Below are positions 15,839 through 24,453 of a stretch of DNA of 64,000 nt, piece by piece. The notes beneath the pieces were generated by a model, which searched no databases, was not told the DNA's origin, and saw nothing but the letters and a program-made list of their open reading frames with translations. The stretch's first letter is position 1, and every line of letters begins with the position of its first letter. The DNA is taken from NCBI RefSeq assembly GCF_018474005.1, contig NZ_JAHCSH010000005.1, forward strand, positions 1 to 64,000, given 5' to 3'. Position numbers and translations under genes: made by a program. Source of the stretch: Curvibacter sp. CHRR-16. Its GTDB lineage: Bacteria; Pseudomonadota; Gammaproteobacteria; Burkholderiales; Burkholderiaceae_C.

Positions 15839-16732
15839 CTAACGGGAATATAAAAACTCCTGCAAGAAAGCCAAGGTCCGTGCTTGCGCATCTGCGCGGG
15901 CTTGAGGGTTGGGGGCGATGGTGGTGCCTTGCCCGGGATTCACGCCATTGGGTACGTCAGTGCGCAAGCGTTTGGCTGTAAGGGTGGGATTGTCAAAGTC
16001 GTGGTAGGTGTCGGGGTAGGTCACGATCTGCATGGGCGCGCCATGGCTTTGGGCGGTGTGCGTGAGTGCGATGCACGGGGCTGCGGGCGTCCAGTCGTCG
16101 GCTTGCCCTATAAAGATATGCAGCGGCGCGTAAGGCATAAAGCTGTCGGCCTTGCGGTTGCGGGCGGTGCAGCCGGGGTAAAAGGCTACGGCGGCTTGGA
16201 ATCCTGCCACCCCTTGGGGTTTGTGGCGAATTGCATCCAGCGTGACACCGGCACCGTTAGACCATCCCATCAGTCCAATGTGCTGGGTGTCGATGCCGGG
16301 CTGCTGGCGCAGGTACTGCAGGGCAGCGTAGGCGTCGCCCACGCGGTCGGCTTCTTTCAGGGTGCGCTTGGCCAAGGCAGTGGTGCAAATTTCACGCAGG
16401 CCGCGGGGGCCAAAACTATCTACCAACAAAGCGGCGTAGCCGTGCTGGGCGAGCAGTTGCCCCCACATGGCAAAGCGGGTGCTCACTTTGCCTTGGCTGG
16501 TATAGGCACCACCGCAACCGTGCAGCATGACAACCGCTGGTATGGGGGGCGTGCTGGCGTCATGGTTATCGGGCCAGTACAGGGTGCCGCGCAAAGCTTG
16601 CGGTGCAGATGACAGCGGGGCACTGGCAATTTGCACTGAGTGGCTCAGTGGCTCGGCCATTGCCGTGATGCTGCATAGCCACAGCCAAAGGGTCCAATGC
16701 ACGCAGCGCAGTAAGGTGAAAGACGAGGGCAT
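15839..16732 (-). CDS. Exported dienelactone-hydrolase-like alpha/beta hydrolase
   Basis: 297 aa. A hydrophobic N-terminal segment ending AMA suggests a signal peptide cleaved near residue 26. The hydrolase core has the oxyanion region VVMLHGCGG, the nucleophile elbow GWSNGA, and a C-terminal Asp...His pair (QADDW and YHDFDN). This matches the dienelactone hydrolase family, but periplasmic location suggests an esterase or lipase-like role rather than aromatic catabolism. It stands alone on the minus strand. Confidence 0.75.
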   Translation of the reverse strand: MPSSFTLLRCVHWTLWLWLCSITAMAEPLSHSVQIASAPLSSAPQALRGTLYWPDNHDASTPPIPAVVMLHGCGGAYTSQGKVSTRFAMWGQLLAQHGYAALLVDSFGPRGLREICTTALAKRTLKEADRVGDAYAALQYLRQQPGIDTQHIGLMGWSNGAGVTLDAIRHKPQGVAGFQAAVAFYPGCTARNRKADSFMPYAPLHIFIGQADDWTPAAPCIALTHTAQSHGAPMQIVTYPDTYHDFDNPTLTAKRLRTDVPNGVNPGQGTTIAPNPQARADAQARTLAFLQEFLYSR

Positions 16733-16852
16733 GGGCAGTGGTGTGGGGAGATTGAGGAAAAAGTTTTACAGAGCTTAACGCCCAACGGCAGAACTTTCGC
16801 ATCGCATTGGATTTCCAACGCAGTGTGTTCAACACTGTCAGGAGTTCACACC

Positions 16853-17275
16853 ATGGGTATTAAACATTTGACTATCGCCCTTTTGGGCGCTGCAGCATTG
16901 CAATACAGCTGGGCCGCTACCGAGCCCCAAGCAGCTCCCCAAGCCCGCCACGAAGCGCCGTGGGTCAAGATGGAGTCACATCTCAACCTCAATGACCAGC
17001 AAAAACAAGCCTTTGCTGAGATGCTGCAAACCATGCGCCAGCACAGCCGTCCCGACCGCGTGGCGTTGGAAAAAATGACCACGCCCGAGCGCATGGCCAA
17101 AATGCATGCGGCCATGGCTGAGCATGCCCAAAAGCAACAAGCTGCGGTAGAGAAGTTTTACAGCTTACTCGATGAGCCGCAAAAGAAAGCCTTTGACCAA
17201 GCCAGTTGGCGCATTTTCTCGCGCCATCACGACCGCATGGAGCACAAACGCCCTGCAGAACCGTCACATAGCTGA
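16853..17275 (+). CDS. Spy/CpxP-like periplasmic protein
   Basis: 140 aa. The ATG at 16853 follows CAGGAG. A signal peptide (about residues 1-22, ending SWA-A) precedes a highly helical, Gln- and Met-rich protein with LTxxQ-like motifs (LNLNDQQKQAF, LLDEPQKKAF). These are typical of Spy/CpxP chaperones that sense envelope stress. The 3' end overlaps the convergent M48 protease gene by 12 bp. Direct involvement in a Cpx system cannot be shown, since no cpxRA lies nearby. Confidence 0.75.
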   Translation: MGIKHLTIALLGAAALQYSWAATEPQAAPQARHEAPWVKMESHLNLNDQQKQAFAEMLQTMRQHSRPDRVALEKMTTPERMAKMHAAMAEHAQKQQAAVEKFYSLLDEPQKKAFDQASWRIFSRHHDRMEHKRPAEPSHS

Positions 17276-18316
17276 TTGGCGGAAGAAGGCGATGCGCTCG
17301 GCATCGCTGGGGTGTGAGGAAAATGCAAGCCCCAGCCAAGCCATTTGTTGTTCGCGTTCAGGTTTGGCTGCCGCCAGTGCTTCAAACATTTGCACCATCA
17401 GCAAGGGGGAGCGGCCCCCTTGCCGAAGCAGGTCTACGGCATAAGCATCGGCCTCACGCTCTGCGCTGCGCGAATAATGGGCTTGACCCATTAAGACAGG
17501 GACTGCTGCAACCAAACTGCTGAAGTCGCCAAGTAGCAAGCTGCCAATAGCACCTATCGCGGTGGCTTGCACCACCATGCGCAGGCCGTGGTGGTGGTGC
17601 ACATGGCCTAGCTCATGGGCCAGAACGGCCGAGAGTATGGGGGGATTGGTTTGAACCAGCTCCACCATGGCGTCGGTCACGATGATGGTGCCATCGGGCA
17701 GGGCCAATGCATTGGGCCCCATATCACTGCTGTAAAAGCGCAGCTTCCACGCCGGGCGCTGGGCCGCTGGCAAGGCTTGCACCAAGCGGCCAAAGTCTTC
17801 TTCTATGCGTGCTTGCACAGTGGTGTCGATTTGACTGGGCTGCAGCAAACTGTTTTCCAGCGCAGCCAAGGTGTGCTCCCCCAAGGCTTTTTCCAATTCG
17901 GGCGGTGCCCATGCCGCTACGGCTTGGGCGAACAGGGGAATGCCCCATTGGTAGAGGCCTGCACCCAGTAAAAACAGGACTATTGCGCATGCGCTTACCC
18001 AATGCCAGCTGGCGATCAAACGCTGTGGCAAGGTTTCGCGTGCTTGGAGGTGTGCTTGGCTCCAAGCGTCCCAAGCAACGGCATCAGCGCACTGTAGCTG
18101 CCCGCCTTGTGGCAGCTCCGCGCATCGGGTGTGCTGACCTGAGCGCTCTGGCCAGCCTATTTGGTGGACTGGGTAGTGTAAGGACAGGTTTTCACCCACG
18201 ATGTGCAGGGTTTGTTCCGCCCGCTGTCCTTGTAAATGGATACGCACTGCGTGGGGTTTGGCGTGTAAACCATCGAAATATTGGGCAGGTAGCGAGGCGG
18301 GGGCACTTGCTTGCAT
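17264..18316 (-). CDS. M48-family membrane metalloprotease
   Basis: 350 aa. One transmembrane helix (about 105-122) is followed by an M48 peptidase domain with the zinc motif HELGH (234-238) and the downstream Glu ligand in SAEREADAYAVDL (near 284). This is the HtpX/Oma1/BepA-like architecture of membrane or envelope quality-control proteases. It starts 2 bp after the DUF898 gene, so the two are co-transcribed. DUF898 and M48 genes often occur side by side. Confidence 0.85.
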   Translation of the reverse strand: MQASAPASLPAQYFDGLHAKPHAVRIHLQGQRAEQTLHIVGENLSLHYPVHQIGWPERSGQHTRCAELPQGGQLQCADAVAWDAWSQAHLQARETLPQRLIASWHWVSACAIVLFLLGAGLYQWGIPLFAQAVAAWAPPELEKALGEHTLAALENSLLQPSQIDTTVQARIEEDFGRLVQALPAAQRPAWKLRFYSSDMGPNALALPDGTIIVTDAMVELVQTNPPILSAVLAHELGHVHHHHGLRMVVQATAIGAIGSLLLGDFSSLVAAVPVLMGQAHYSRSAEREADAYAVDLLRQGGRSPLLMVQMFEALAAAKPEREQQMAWLGLAFSSHPSDAERIAFFRQSAM

Positions 18317-18318
18317 GG

Positions 18319-19479
18319 CTACAAACCGATGTCTATGCCAAAAAAGTCTCCGGCAGCCTCGCCCGTGGCTTCGCGGCTGTACGCCATGGAAGATCCCACC
18401 AGCAAATCTGGACTTTGGCGTGTTTTGACCGTGACGGCTTCTAGGCGCAAACGGGCGGTTTGGACTGCAGCAAAAGGCCAGTAAAAACCGACGGTGATCA
18501 GAACCAATAACCAGTTTTTCATGGTCAGCAGCACCAAGTCTTTGGGGGCTAGCGCACTGATGAAGCGGATCTCATGGTTGCCAGTTTCAGTCCAAACCAC
18601 GTTTTGTAGTCGGGCTGTGGTGTAAGGCTTGGCTACCAAAAATACTGCAGCTACGCCAGCGACAACCACCAAAAAGCCTGCAATCGCATGAATGCCTTGG
18701 CCTGTCATTTGGGGCACCCAATAGCCGACTGCTATACCCACGGCCACGGCCAATACCAGTAGCAAGAACAGCCGCAGTAACAAGCCGTAGAAGGTGCGTG
18801 GCCGTGCGCGAAAACTGGTCTCCAGTGGGCCTAGGGCGTAGTGGCTGTGCTGGTAGTGCTTGAGCTTCCAAAACATCCATGGAGACGCTAAAAAACTGAT
18901 GAGGACGATCAAGCCGGGCAATGCGCCTAGCCAAGCGGGGGTGTCGTTTTCTGGGCCATCCATCAGTGGTGACAAAGAAACGATGAGCAATGGCAGCACC
19001 ATAGGCAGTGCGGCGCGGTAAGCATCTGCCAGTGAGCCGCTAAAGCGCAAGCGTATGCCGCGCCATGAGGTGTTGGCGAGGCGAAACTGCATCGCCGAGC
19101 GCAGCAATGCAGGCCCTAAAAAACACAGCACGCCAAAAGCAAATAGTCCCGCCACCAAAGAAAATTCACTGGCGACCGAATAGAGTGTGAACAAAATGCC
19201 CATCAGCATTTGGCCGCGGAACATTTTGCGCGCATCACCATGGAAGCTCAGCGGGTGGTTGCCCACCATGGTGTGGCCCCAGAAGTAACGCATCTTGCGC
19301 GCCTTGGCCCAAGGGTAGTACAGCCCCAGCGTCACCGCGATGAGCAGCAGATTCACCAGCCAGATGCGAAAGTATTCACTGCCAGTGCCTGTAAAGCGTA
19401 TGGGCATGAATGTATGCCGTACGGGCTGGTGCAGCAAAGGGCTGGGGATGTCGTCTTGTGTTTCTGCGGTGGGGGGCAT
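18319..19479 (-). CDS. YjgN-like DUF898 inner-membrane protein
   Basis: 386 aa with repeated hydrophobic helices. The family motif FRIWLVNLLLIAVTLG, followed by YYPWAKARKMRYFWGHT, is visible near residues 38-70, and a related half-repeat occurs near the C-terminus (NWLLVLITVGFYWPFA). The function of DUF898 is unknown. It is downstream of the 2OG-oxygenase gene (13 bp) and upstream of the M48 protease gene (2 bp). Confidence 0.75.
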   Translation of the reverse strand: MPPTAETQDDIPSPLLHQPVRHTFMPIRFTGTGSEYFRIWLVNLLLIAVTLGLYYPWAKARKMRYFWGHTMVGNHPLSFHGDARKMFRGQMLMGILFTLYSVASEFSLVAGLFAFGVLCFLGPALLRSAMQFRLANTSWRGIRLRFSGSLADAYRAALPMVLPLLIVSLSPLMDGPENDTPAWLGALPGLIVLISFLASPWMFWKLKHYQHSHYALGPLETSFRARPRTFYGLLLRLFLLLVLAVAVGIAVGYWVPQMTGQGIHAIAGFLVVVAGVAAVFLVAKPYTTARLQNVVWTETGNHEIRFISALAPKDLVLLTMKNWLLVLITVGFYWPFAAVQTARLRLEAVTVKTRQSPDLLVGSSMAYSREATGEAAGDFFGIDIGL

Positions 19480-19492
19480 GAATGGCCTTTGC

Positions 19493-20338
19493 TCAGTACT
19501 TCTTTCCGCGCAATTCTTCCATGCGTTCGTTGAAGTACTGGCCTACGGTGTAGCGTTCGCTGAGTACCACTTCACGGCGTGGATGCAAAAACAGTGGCAA
19601 GGAGATGCGTGATTTCTTGGCCGCCTCGCCAGTGGGGTTGAGCACGCGGTGCACGGTGCTGGGGTAGTAGTTGCCACTGGCTTCGGCCAGCATGTCACCG
19701 ATGTTGATGATCAAGAGGCCAAAATCGCAGGGCACGTCGTGCCACGCGTTGTCTTTGCCGAGCACTTGCAGGCCTGGCTCGGTGGCGGCGGGCAAGATAG
19801 TTAAGAGGTTGATGTCGCCATGGGCCGCAGCGCGCAGCGCGCCGGGTTCTTCATCGCCATGCAAAGGGGGGTAGTGCAGTACACGCAGCAGAGTTTCTTG
19901 GCAGCCTTCAATCATGGCTGGCAAAGGCATGGAGTAGCGAGCTTTGACTTCGGCGGGCGAGTATTCCTCCACCCAACCGAGCAACTGCTGGGCAAGGCCA
20001 GATGCCTGTGCGTAATAGCGTTGCGCGGCATCACTGACTTCGCTGGGGTAGCGGCCCCAAGGGTAGATGTGGAAGAACTCTTTGATGTCTTTTTTGGCGT
20101 GGTTCTTCGCTGTTTCAGATACGGCTGGTGAGAAGTAGCCATCGTGTTTGTCCGCATCGTGGGGGTAGCGGTGTTTAGCCTCTGACTGGAAAAAGGCCAG
20201 CCACTCGGCGTAAATGCCCTCGACCATGGATTGATCGAGTGGATGGTTTTTGAGCACACCAAACCCCGTTTCGTGCAGGCTTTGGCAAAACTGGGCGGCA
20301 GCATCTGGGCTGCGGTAGTCAACAACTGGCAAGTGCAT
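19493..20338 (-). CDS. 2-oxoglutarate/Fe(II)-dependent oxygenase, isopenicillin-N-synthase-like
   Basis: 281 aa. Has the iron-binding facial triad HxD...H (His173, Asp175 in AAHGDINLL; His230 in STVHRV) and the 2-oxoglutarate anchor Arg244 (RISLPLF). Length and motif spacing match the bacterial IPNS-like dioxygenases. It lies 12 bp downstream of a nucleoside hydrolase gene in an operon with ribokinase. A role in oxidising a nucleobase or nucleoside released by that hydrolase is a reasonable inference, but not proven. Confidence 0.8.
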   Translation of the reverse strand: MHLPVVDYRSPDAAAQFCQSLHETGFGVLKNHPLDQSMVEGIYAEWLAFFQSEAKHRYPHDADKHDGYFSPAVSETAKNHAKKDIKEFFHIYPWGRYPSEVSDAAQRYYAQASGLAQQLLGWVEEYSPAEVKARYSMPLPAMIEGCQETLLRVLHYPPLHGDEEPGALRAAAHGDINLLTILPAATEPGLQVLGKDNAWHDVPCDFGLLIINIGDMLAEASGNYYPSTVHRVLNPTGEAAKKSRISLPLFLHPRREVVLSERYTVGQYFNERMEELRGKKY

Positions 20339-20350
20339 GTCTAACTCCTG

Positions 20351-21340
20351 TTATTTTTTCAACCAAGGCAACATCAAGGTGGATTCGATGAGGGTGCGTG
20401 CGGCATCGGCTTGGACTTGCAAGCACACGGTCGTATCGGGTACATCGTCCCCCCAACCTGCTTGCGGGTAGGGAATGGCACGGCGGCGCATCATGGTCTG
20501 GCCATTGCCAGCGCCGTCCAGCGCCACGCGGATGCGGCCGTCTTGGGTTTGGAACAGTTCGGGGTTGGTCAGAGCCACAAAGGCCAGTACGTCGTGGCCA
20601 AAGCAGCCATGCTCGCGGGCTACGTGGCTGTACAGACCGCTGTAGAAATCGGAGTAAAAGTTGACCGCGTGCAGCAGCGTGTCGGTGGCGATGTGGCGGT
20701 GGTGCTCTGCCAGTTTTTTGAAGATGGCTGAAGGCAGCACCAGTTGGTGCGTCACATCCAAGCCCACCATGGTCAGTTTCCAACCTGCGGTAAACACAAA
20801 GTCGGCCGAGTGGGGGTCATTCCAAATATTGGCTTCTGCCACTGGGGAGACGTTGCCGGGCTCCAGTACGGTACCGCCCATGATGATGACTTCTTGCAGC
20901 AGTTGGGGCAGTTGGGGTTCGAGCTTGAGCGCGGTGGCCAAGTTGCCCAGTGGGCCTACGGCCACCAGCGTGATCTCCCCCGGGTGGGCACGGGCCATGT
21001 CCACAATGAACTGGGCCGAAGGACGGGGGTCTAGTTTGGATTGGGTGGGTACACGGCTGGGCAGGTTGCCTAAACCGTCAGCACCGTGGATGAAGGCCGG
21101 CGGCTCACCGGGGGCTTTGAGCCAAGGGGTCTTCACGCCTTGCGTGACGGGAATGTGAAAGCCAGCAATTTCGGTCAGGTACAGGCCGTTGATGGCGGCT
21201 TGTTCTACGGTGACATTGCCAAAAGTGGTGGTCAAACCCACCACGTCAATGCCGGGGTGTGCCAGCGCGAAGTACAGCGCCATGGCGTCGTCAACGCCGG
21301 GATCAGTGTCGAAAATGACTTTGCGGGGTTTGTTGCTCAT
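20351..21340 (-). CDS. Inosine/uridine-preferring nucleoside hydrolase
   Basis: 329 aa from the ATG at 21340; an upstream ATG at 21367 would add nine residues. The calcium-binding DTDPGVDDA (11-19), characteristic of the family, and the later motif ANIWNDPHSADFVF are present. Hydrolyses the N-glycosidic bond of ribonucleosides to give base and ribose. It is placed directly after ribokinase and opposite a nucleoside ABC importer, giving a complete uptake, cleavage and ribose phosphorylation route. A copy of the dispersed 17-bp palindrome lies at its 5' end. Confidence 0.9.
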   Translation of the reverse strand: MSNKPRKVIFDTDPGVDDAMALYFALAHPGIDVVGLTTTFGNVTVEQAAINGLYLTEIAGFHIPVTQGVKTPWLKAPGEPPAFIHGADGLGNLPSRVPTQSKLDPRPSAQFIVDMARAHPGEITLVAVGPLGNLATALKLEPQLPQLLQEVIIMGGTVLEPGNVSPVAEANIWNDPHSADFVFTAGWKLTMVGLDVTHQLVLPSAIFKKLAEHHRHIATDTLLHAVNFYSDFYSGLYSHVAREHGCFGHDVLAFVALTNPELFQTQDGRIRVALDGAGNGQTMMRRRAIPYPQAGWGDDVPDTTVCLQVQADAARTLIESTLMLPWLKK

Positions 21341-21341
21341 G

Positions 21342-21358
21342 GCGATTGCTTTCGTAGC
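21342..21358. repeat. Dispersed 17-bp palindrome, copy upstream of nucleoside hydrolase
   Basis: GCGATTGCTTTCGTAGC, just upstream of the preferred start of the nucleoside hydrolase. Confidence 0.5.
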
Positions 21359-21388
21359 GGTTTTCAAAGAAATAAATGGGTTTTGTAC

Positions 21389-22315
21389 TCACAAGCCGCA
21401 GTAGTGGCGCAGGGCTTGAGAATTTTCTGCTGACAGGGTGGGGGCGGTGGTCACCAAAGTTTGGACTTGGGCTTGTGTGGGGATACTGGATTGGGCGCCT
21501 GCTACTGTGCAGGCCAAGGCCCCAGCGGCGCTGGCGTTTAGCAAGGCCTGTGCCATGTCCAAGCCTTGGCTCAGGCTGGCCACCAAGGTGCCGCAAAAGG
21601 TATCGCCAGCCCCCGTGGTATCGACTGGTTTGATGGGAAAAGCGCTTTGCACCACGAATTGATCGCCCATACGGGCGCAGCAGCCGCGCCCACCCAAGGT
21701 CACCACCACGGTGGGGACGTGGAGGCGTTGCAAGCACTCGGCAATGCTGCCTTGGTGCTGGGCTACAGCGGCCAACTCGCCTTCATTGACGACCAAGATG
21801 TCCACCAGCTCCAACAATGCGCTGGGTAGGCTTTGTGCGGGTGCTGCGTTGAGCACCACGGTAACGCCTTGTTGGCGCGCTTGGGCGGCATAGGCCTGTA
21901 CGGTGGCCAGCGGCGTTTCCAGTTGCATCAGCAAATGGCTGTAACCCTTGAGCGAGGGCAGGTGCTGGGGAGCTAGTTCGGCATTGGCGCCGGGGGCTAC
22001 GGTGATGGCGTTTTCACCGTCATCGGATACACAGATGAAGGCGGTGCCAGTGGCCGCCTGGGTACGCACAATGTGCTGCACCACACCGGCTTGGGTGAGT
22101 GATTGCTCCAGCGGTGTGGCAAAGCTGTCTTGCCCCAAGCCCAATAGCATGTGGGTGCTGGCCGCTCCTGCCCGTGCTGCCGCAACGGCCTGGTTGGCTC
22201 CTTTGCCGCCGGGGTAGGTGGTGAATGATTGACCCAGCACCGTTTCGCCGGGTTGGGGAATGTGCGATGCCCGCACGACAAAGTCCAAATTGGCAGAGCC
22301 TGCAACCAGTATCAT
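21389..22315 (-). CDS. rbsK: Ribokinase
   Basis: 308 aa PfkB-family sugar kinase. The N-terminal GSANLDFVVRA and YPGGKGANQAVAAAR bind sugar, and the C-terminal DTTGAGDTFCGTL is the PfkB signature 2 with the catalytic Asp. Phosphorylates the ribose released by the downstream nucleoside hydrolase. A 16-bp palindrome lies 10 bp upstream of the start, in the region shared with the divergent psuK-like gene. Confidence 0.85.
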   Translation of the reverse strand: MILVAGSANLDFVVRASHIPQPGETVLGQSFTTYPGGKGANQAVAAARAGAASTHMLLGLGQDSFATPLEQSLTQAGVVQHIVRTQAATGTAFICVSDDGENAITVAPGANAELAPQHLPSLKGYSHLLMQLETPLATVQAYAAQARQQGVTVVLNAAPAQSLPSALLELVDILVVNEGELAAVAQHQGSIAECLQRLHVPTVVVTLGGRGCCARMGDQFVVQSAFPIKPVDTTGAGDTFCGTLVASLSQGLDMAQALLNASAAGALACTVAGAQSSIPTQAQVQTLVTTAPTLSAENSQALRHYCGL

Positions 22316-22324
22316 TCTGAGGGT

Positions 22325-22340
22325 TTGACCAATTGGTCAA
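22325..22340. promoter_or_regulatory. 16-bp operator-like palindrome between rbsK and psuK
   Basis: TTGACCAATTGGTCAA is a perfect palindrome in the divergent region of the two nucleoside salvage operons. It is a good candidate for a repressor site (GntR- or TetR-type half-sites often contain TTGGTCA-like sequences). No regulator gene is present in the locus. Confidence 0.5.
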
Positions 22341-22432
22341 TTTTTTAACAGACAAGCGCGTATTGTGACGCTGTTTGTGCCCCTAACGGGGCTCTTCTTG
22401 GCACCACTACAAGGCTTGGCCTTTATTTTTGC

Positions 22433-23404
22433 ATGCTTGCTACCTCGCTTGCCTCGACACCCGGTTCCAACGCTGTTGCCACCCCTGTGGTGTTGGTCGT
22501 GGGGGGGATAAATTTGGATATTTCGGCTTTTGCAGCTGTGCCTTTGCGTGCGGGAGATTCTGTGCCCGGCCAAGTGCGCTACGCGCCTGGTGGGGTGGGG
22601 CGCAATGTGGCTGAAAATTTGGTTCGCTTGGGGGCTGCGGTCGCCTTGGTTTCTGCGGTAGGGCAGGATGCATGGGGGCAGCAACTGCTCTCCCATGCGC
22701 GTGAGTTGGGTATCGATGTGCAGGGCATCCAAACCCCTCAAGGGCAGCGCACGGCTACCTATGTGTGCACCTTGGACGAGCATGGCGAGGTCTTGGCGGC
22801 TGTGAATGACATGGCGGTGCTCGATAGTTTGGATACGGAAGGAGTGCTCCAGCGTTTGCGCGATGTGCCGGCCCATGCGGCAGTGGTGCTCGATTGCAAT
22901 TTGCAGGCGCAACTGCTGCACAGATTGGTGCGCCAATGTGGAGGCACTGTGCGGTGCATGGTCGATGGTGTGTCAGTGCACAAATGCCAGCGCGTGCTGC
23001 CGGTGCTGGAGCAGGTGCACACACTCAAGCTCAATGGCATGGAGGCTCAAGCCCTGACGGGCGCGAGCGTACAGACTGTGGAGCAAGCCCAAGAGGCAGT
23101 GCGAGCATTGTTGGCGCGTGGCGTGCAGCGCGTCGTCATTACGCTGGGAGCTGTTGGTGTGGTGTGGGGCACGGCTGAACAAGTGGTGCTGGAGCCTGCG
23201 CAGCCAGTGCAGGTGCTGAGTGCAACGGGCGCTGGTGACGCGTTGTTGGCCGGATTGGTGTTTGCCGATGGTTGCGGATGGAGCACGCGCGAGGCCGTGC
23301 GCTACGGCATGGCGTGTGCAGCCATCACATTGGAATGCGCGCAAGCCAACGACCCGCATCTGAACCACGCGCAGGTGCTGCAACGCATGGCTGTCAATCA
23401 CTAA
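22433..23404 (+). CDS. psuK: PfkB-family kinase, probable pseudouridine kinase
   Basis: 323 aa. Has the PfkB N-terminal motif GGINLDISAF, the substrate region RYAPGGVGRNVAENL and the signature-2 SATGAGDALLAGL. Identification as pseudouridine kinase rests on the next gene, pseudouridine-5'-phosphate glycosidase, 21 bp downstream. Together they convert pseudouridine to uracil and ribose 5-phosphate. The start at 22433 lacks a strong ribosome-binding site; later in-frame starts are possible. Confidence 0.8.
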   Translation: MLATSLASTPGSNAVATPVVLVVGGINLDISAFAAVPLRAGDSVPGQVRYAPGGVGRNVAENLVRLGAAVALVSAVGQDAWGQQLLSHARELGIDVQGIQTPQGQRTATYVCTLDEHGEVLAAVNDMAVLDSLDTEGVLQRLRDVPAHAAVVLDCNLQAQLLHRLVRQCGGTVRCMVDGVSVHKCQRVLPVLEQVHTLKLNGMEAQALTGASVQTVEQAQEAVRALLARGVQRVVITLGAVGVVWGTAEQVVLEPAQPVQVLSATGAGDALLAGLVFADGCGWSTREAVRYGMACAAITLECAQANDPHLNHAQVLQRMAVNH

Positions 23405-23425
23405 AAACCAAGTAAGGAATCCATC

Positions 23426-24346
23426 ATGGAACGCAACCCATTTTTAGATGTCGCACCCGAGGTGCAAGCTGCTTTGACTGCTGGCAAGCCTGTGGTGGCG
23501 CTTGAATCCACCATCATTTCGCATGGCATGCCGTACCCGCAGAACGTGCAAACGGCATTGCAGGTCGAGGCGGAAGTGCGTGCCCATGGGGCTGTACCTG
23601 CCACCATCGCCATTGCCAATGGCCGCTTAAAGGCAGGCTTGAGCACGCAAGAAATTGAGACCTTGGGCCAAGCAGGGCGTTCGGTGGTCAAGGTCAGTCG
23701 TCGTGACATACCGTTTGTGCTGGCGTCCAAAGCGCTGGGGGCTACCACGGTGGCATCGACCATGATAGTAGCCCACATGGCAGGCATTCGCCTCTTTGCC
23801 ACTGGTGGCATTGGCGGCGTGCACCGAGGAGCAGAGACCAGTTTTGATGTGTCTGCCGACTTGCAGGAATTGGCCAAAACGCCAGTGGCGGTGGTGTGTG
23901 CTGGGGCTAAGTCGATTTTGGACTTGCGTCTGACCTTGGAGTATCTGGAAACCCATGGCGTGGCAGTGGTGGGTTACCAAACCGATGCGCTGCCCGCCTT
24001 TTTTACCCGCGAGAGCGATTTCAAGGTGGACTATCGGCTCGATACCCCAGCGGCCATAGCGCAGGTTTTGTCTACCAAGTGGTCTGCAGGCTTGGCTGGT
24101 GGCATGGTGATTGCTAACCCTATCCCTCAGGCCTATGCCATGCCCAAGGCGGCTATCGATGCAGCCATTGAGCAGGCGTTGGCAGAGGCGCAAGCGCAAG
24201 GCATTGGTGGGAAAGAGTCCACGCCCTTTTTGTTGGCTAGGGTATGCGAGATAACCGGCGGGGATAGCTTGGCATCCAATATCCAGCTCGTACTCAACAA
24301 TGCCCGCTTGGCTGCTGCTGTAGGACTTAGTTTGAGTCAGTGCTGA
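23426..24346 (+). CDS. psuG: Pseudouridine-5'-phosphate glycosidase
   Basis: 306 aa, typical length. Conserved features include VALESTIISHGMP at the N-terminus, the lysine-containing KVSRRDIPF, and FATGGIGGVHRGAE, all diagnostic for PsuG. It breaks the C-glycosidic bond of pseudouridine 5'-phosphate to uracil and ribose 5-phosphate. Second gene of the psuK-psuG pair, followed by the nucleoside ABC transporter genes. Confidence 0.95.
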   Translation: MERNPFLDVAPEVQAALTAGKPVVALESTIISHGMPYPQNVQTALQVEAEVRAHGAVPATIAIANGRLKAGLSTQEIETLGQAGRSVVKVSRRDIPFVLASKALGATTVASTMIVAHMAGIRLFATGGIGGVHRGAETSFDVSADLQELAKTPVAVVCAGAKSILDLRLTLEYLETHGVAVVGYQTDALPAFFTRESDFKVDYRLDTPAAIAQVLSTKWSAGLAGGMVIANPIPQAYAMPKAAIDAAIEQALAEAQAQGIGGKESTPFLLARVCEITGGDSLASNIQLVLNNARLAAAVGLSLSQC

Positions 24347-24453
24347 ACTTTATATGCGTAGACTTATAGATACAGGGCCCGAATGGCAGAAGCTAGCTGG
24401 GTTTTGTAATAAGCTGCGCGCACTTCGTTTTATCAACCTGGAGTAACCCATCC

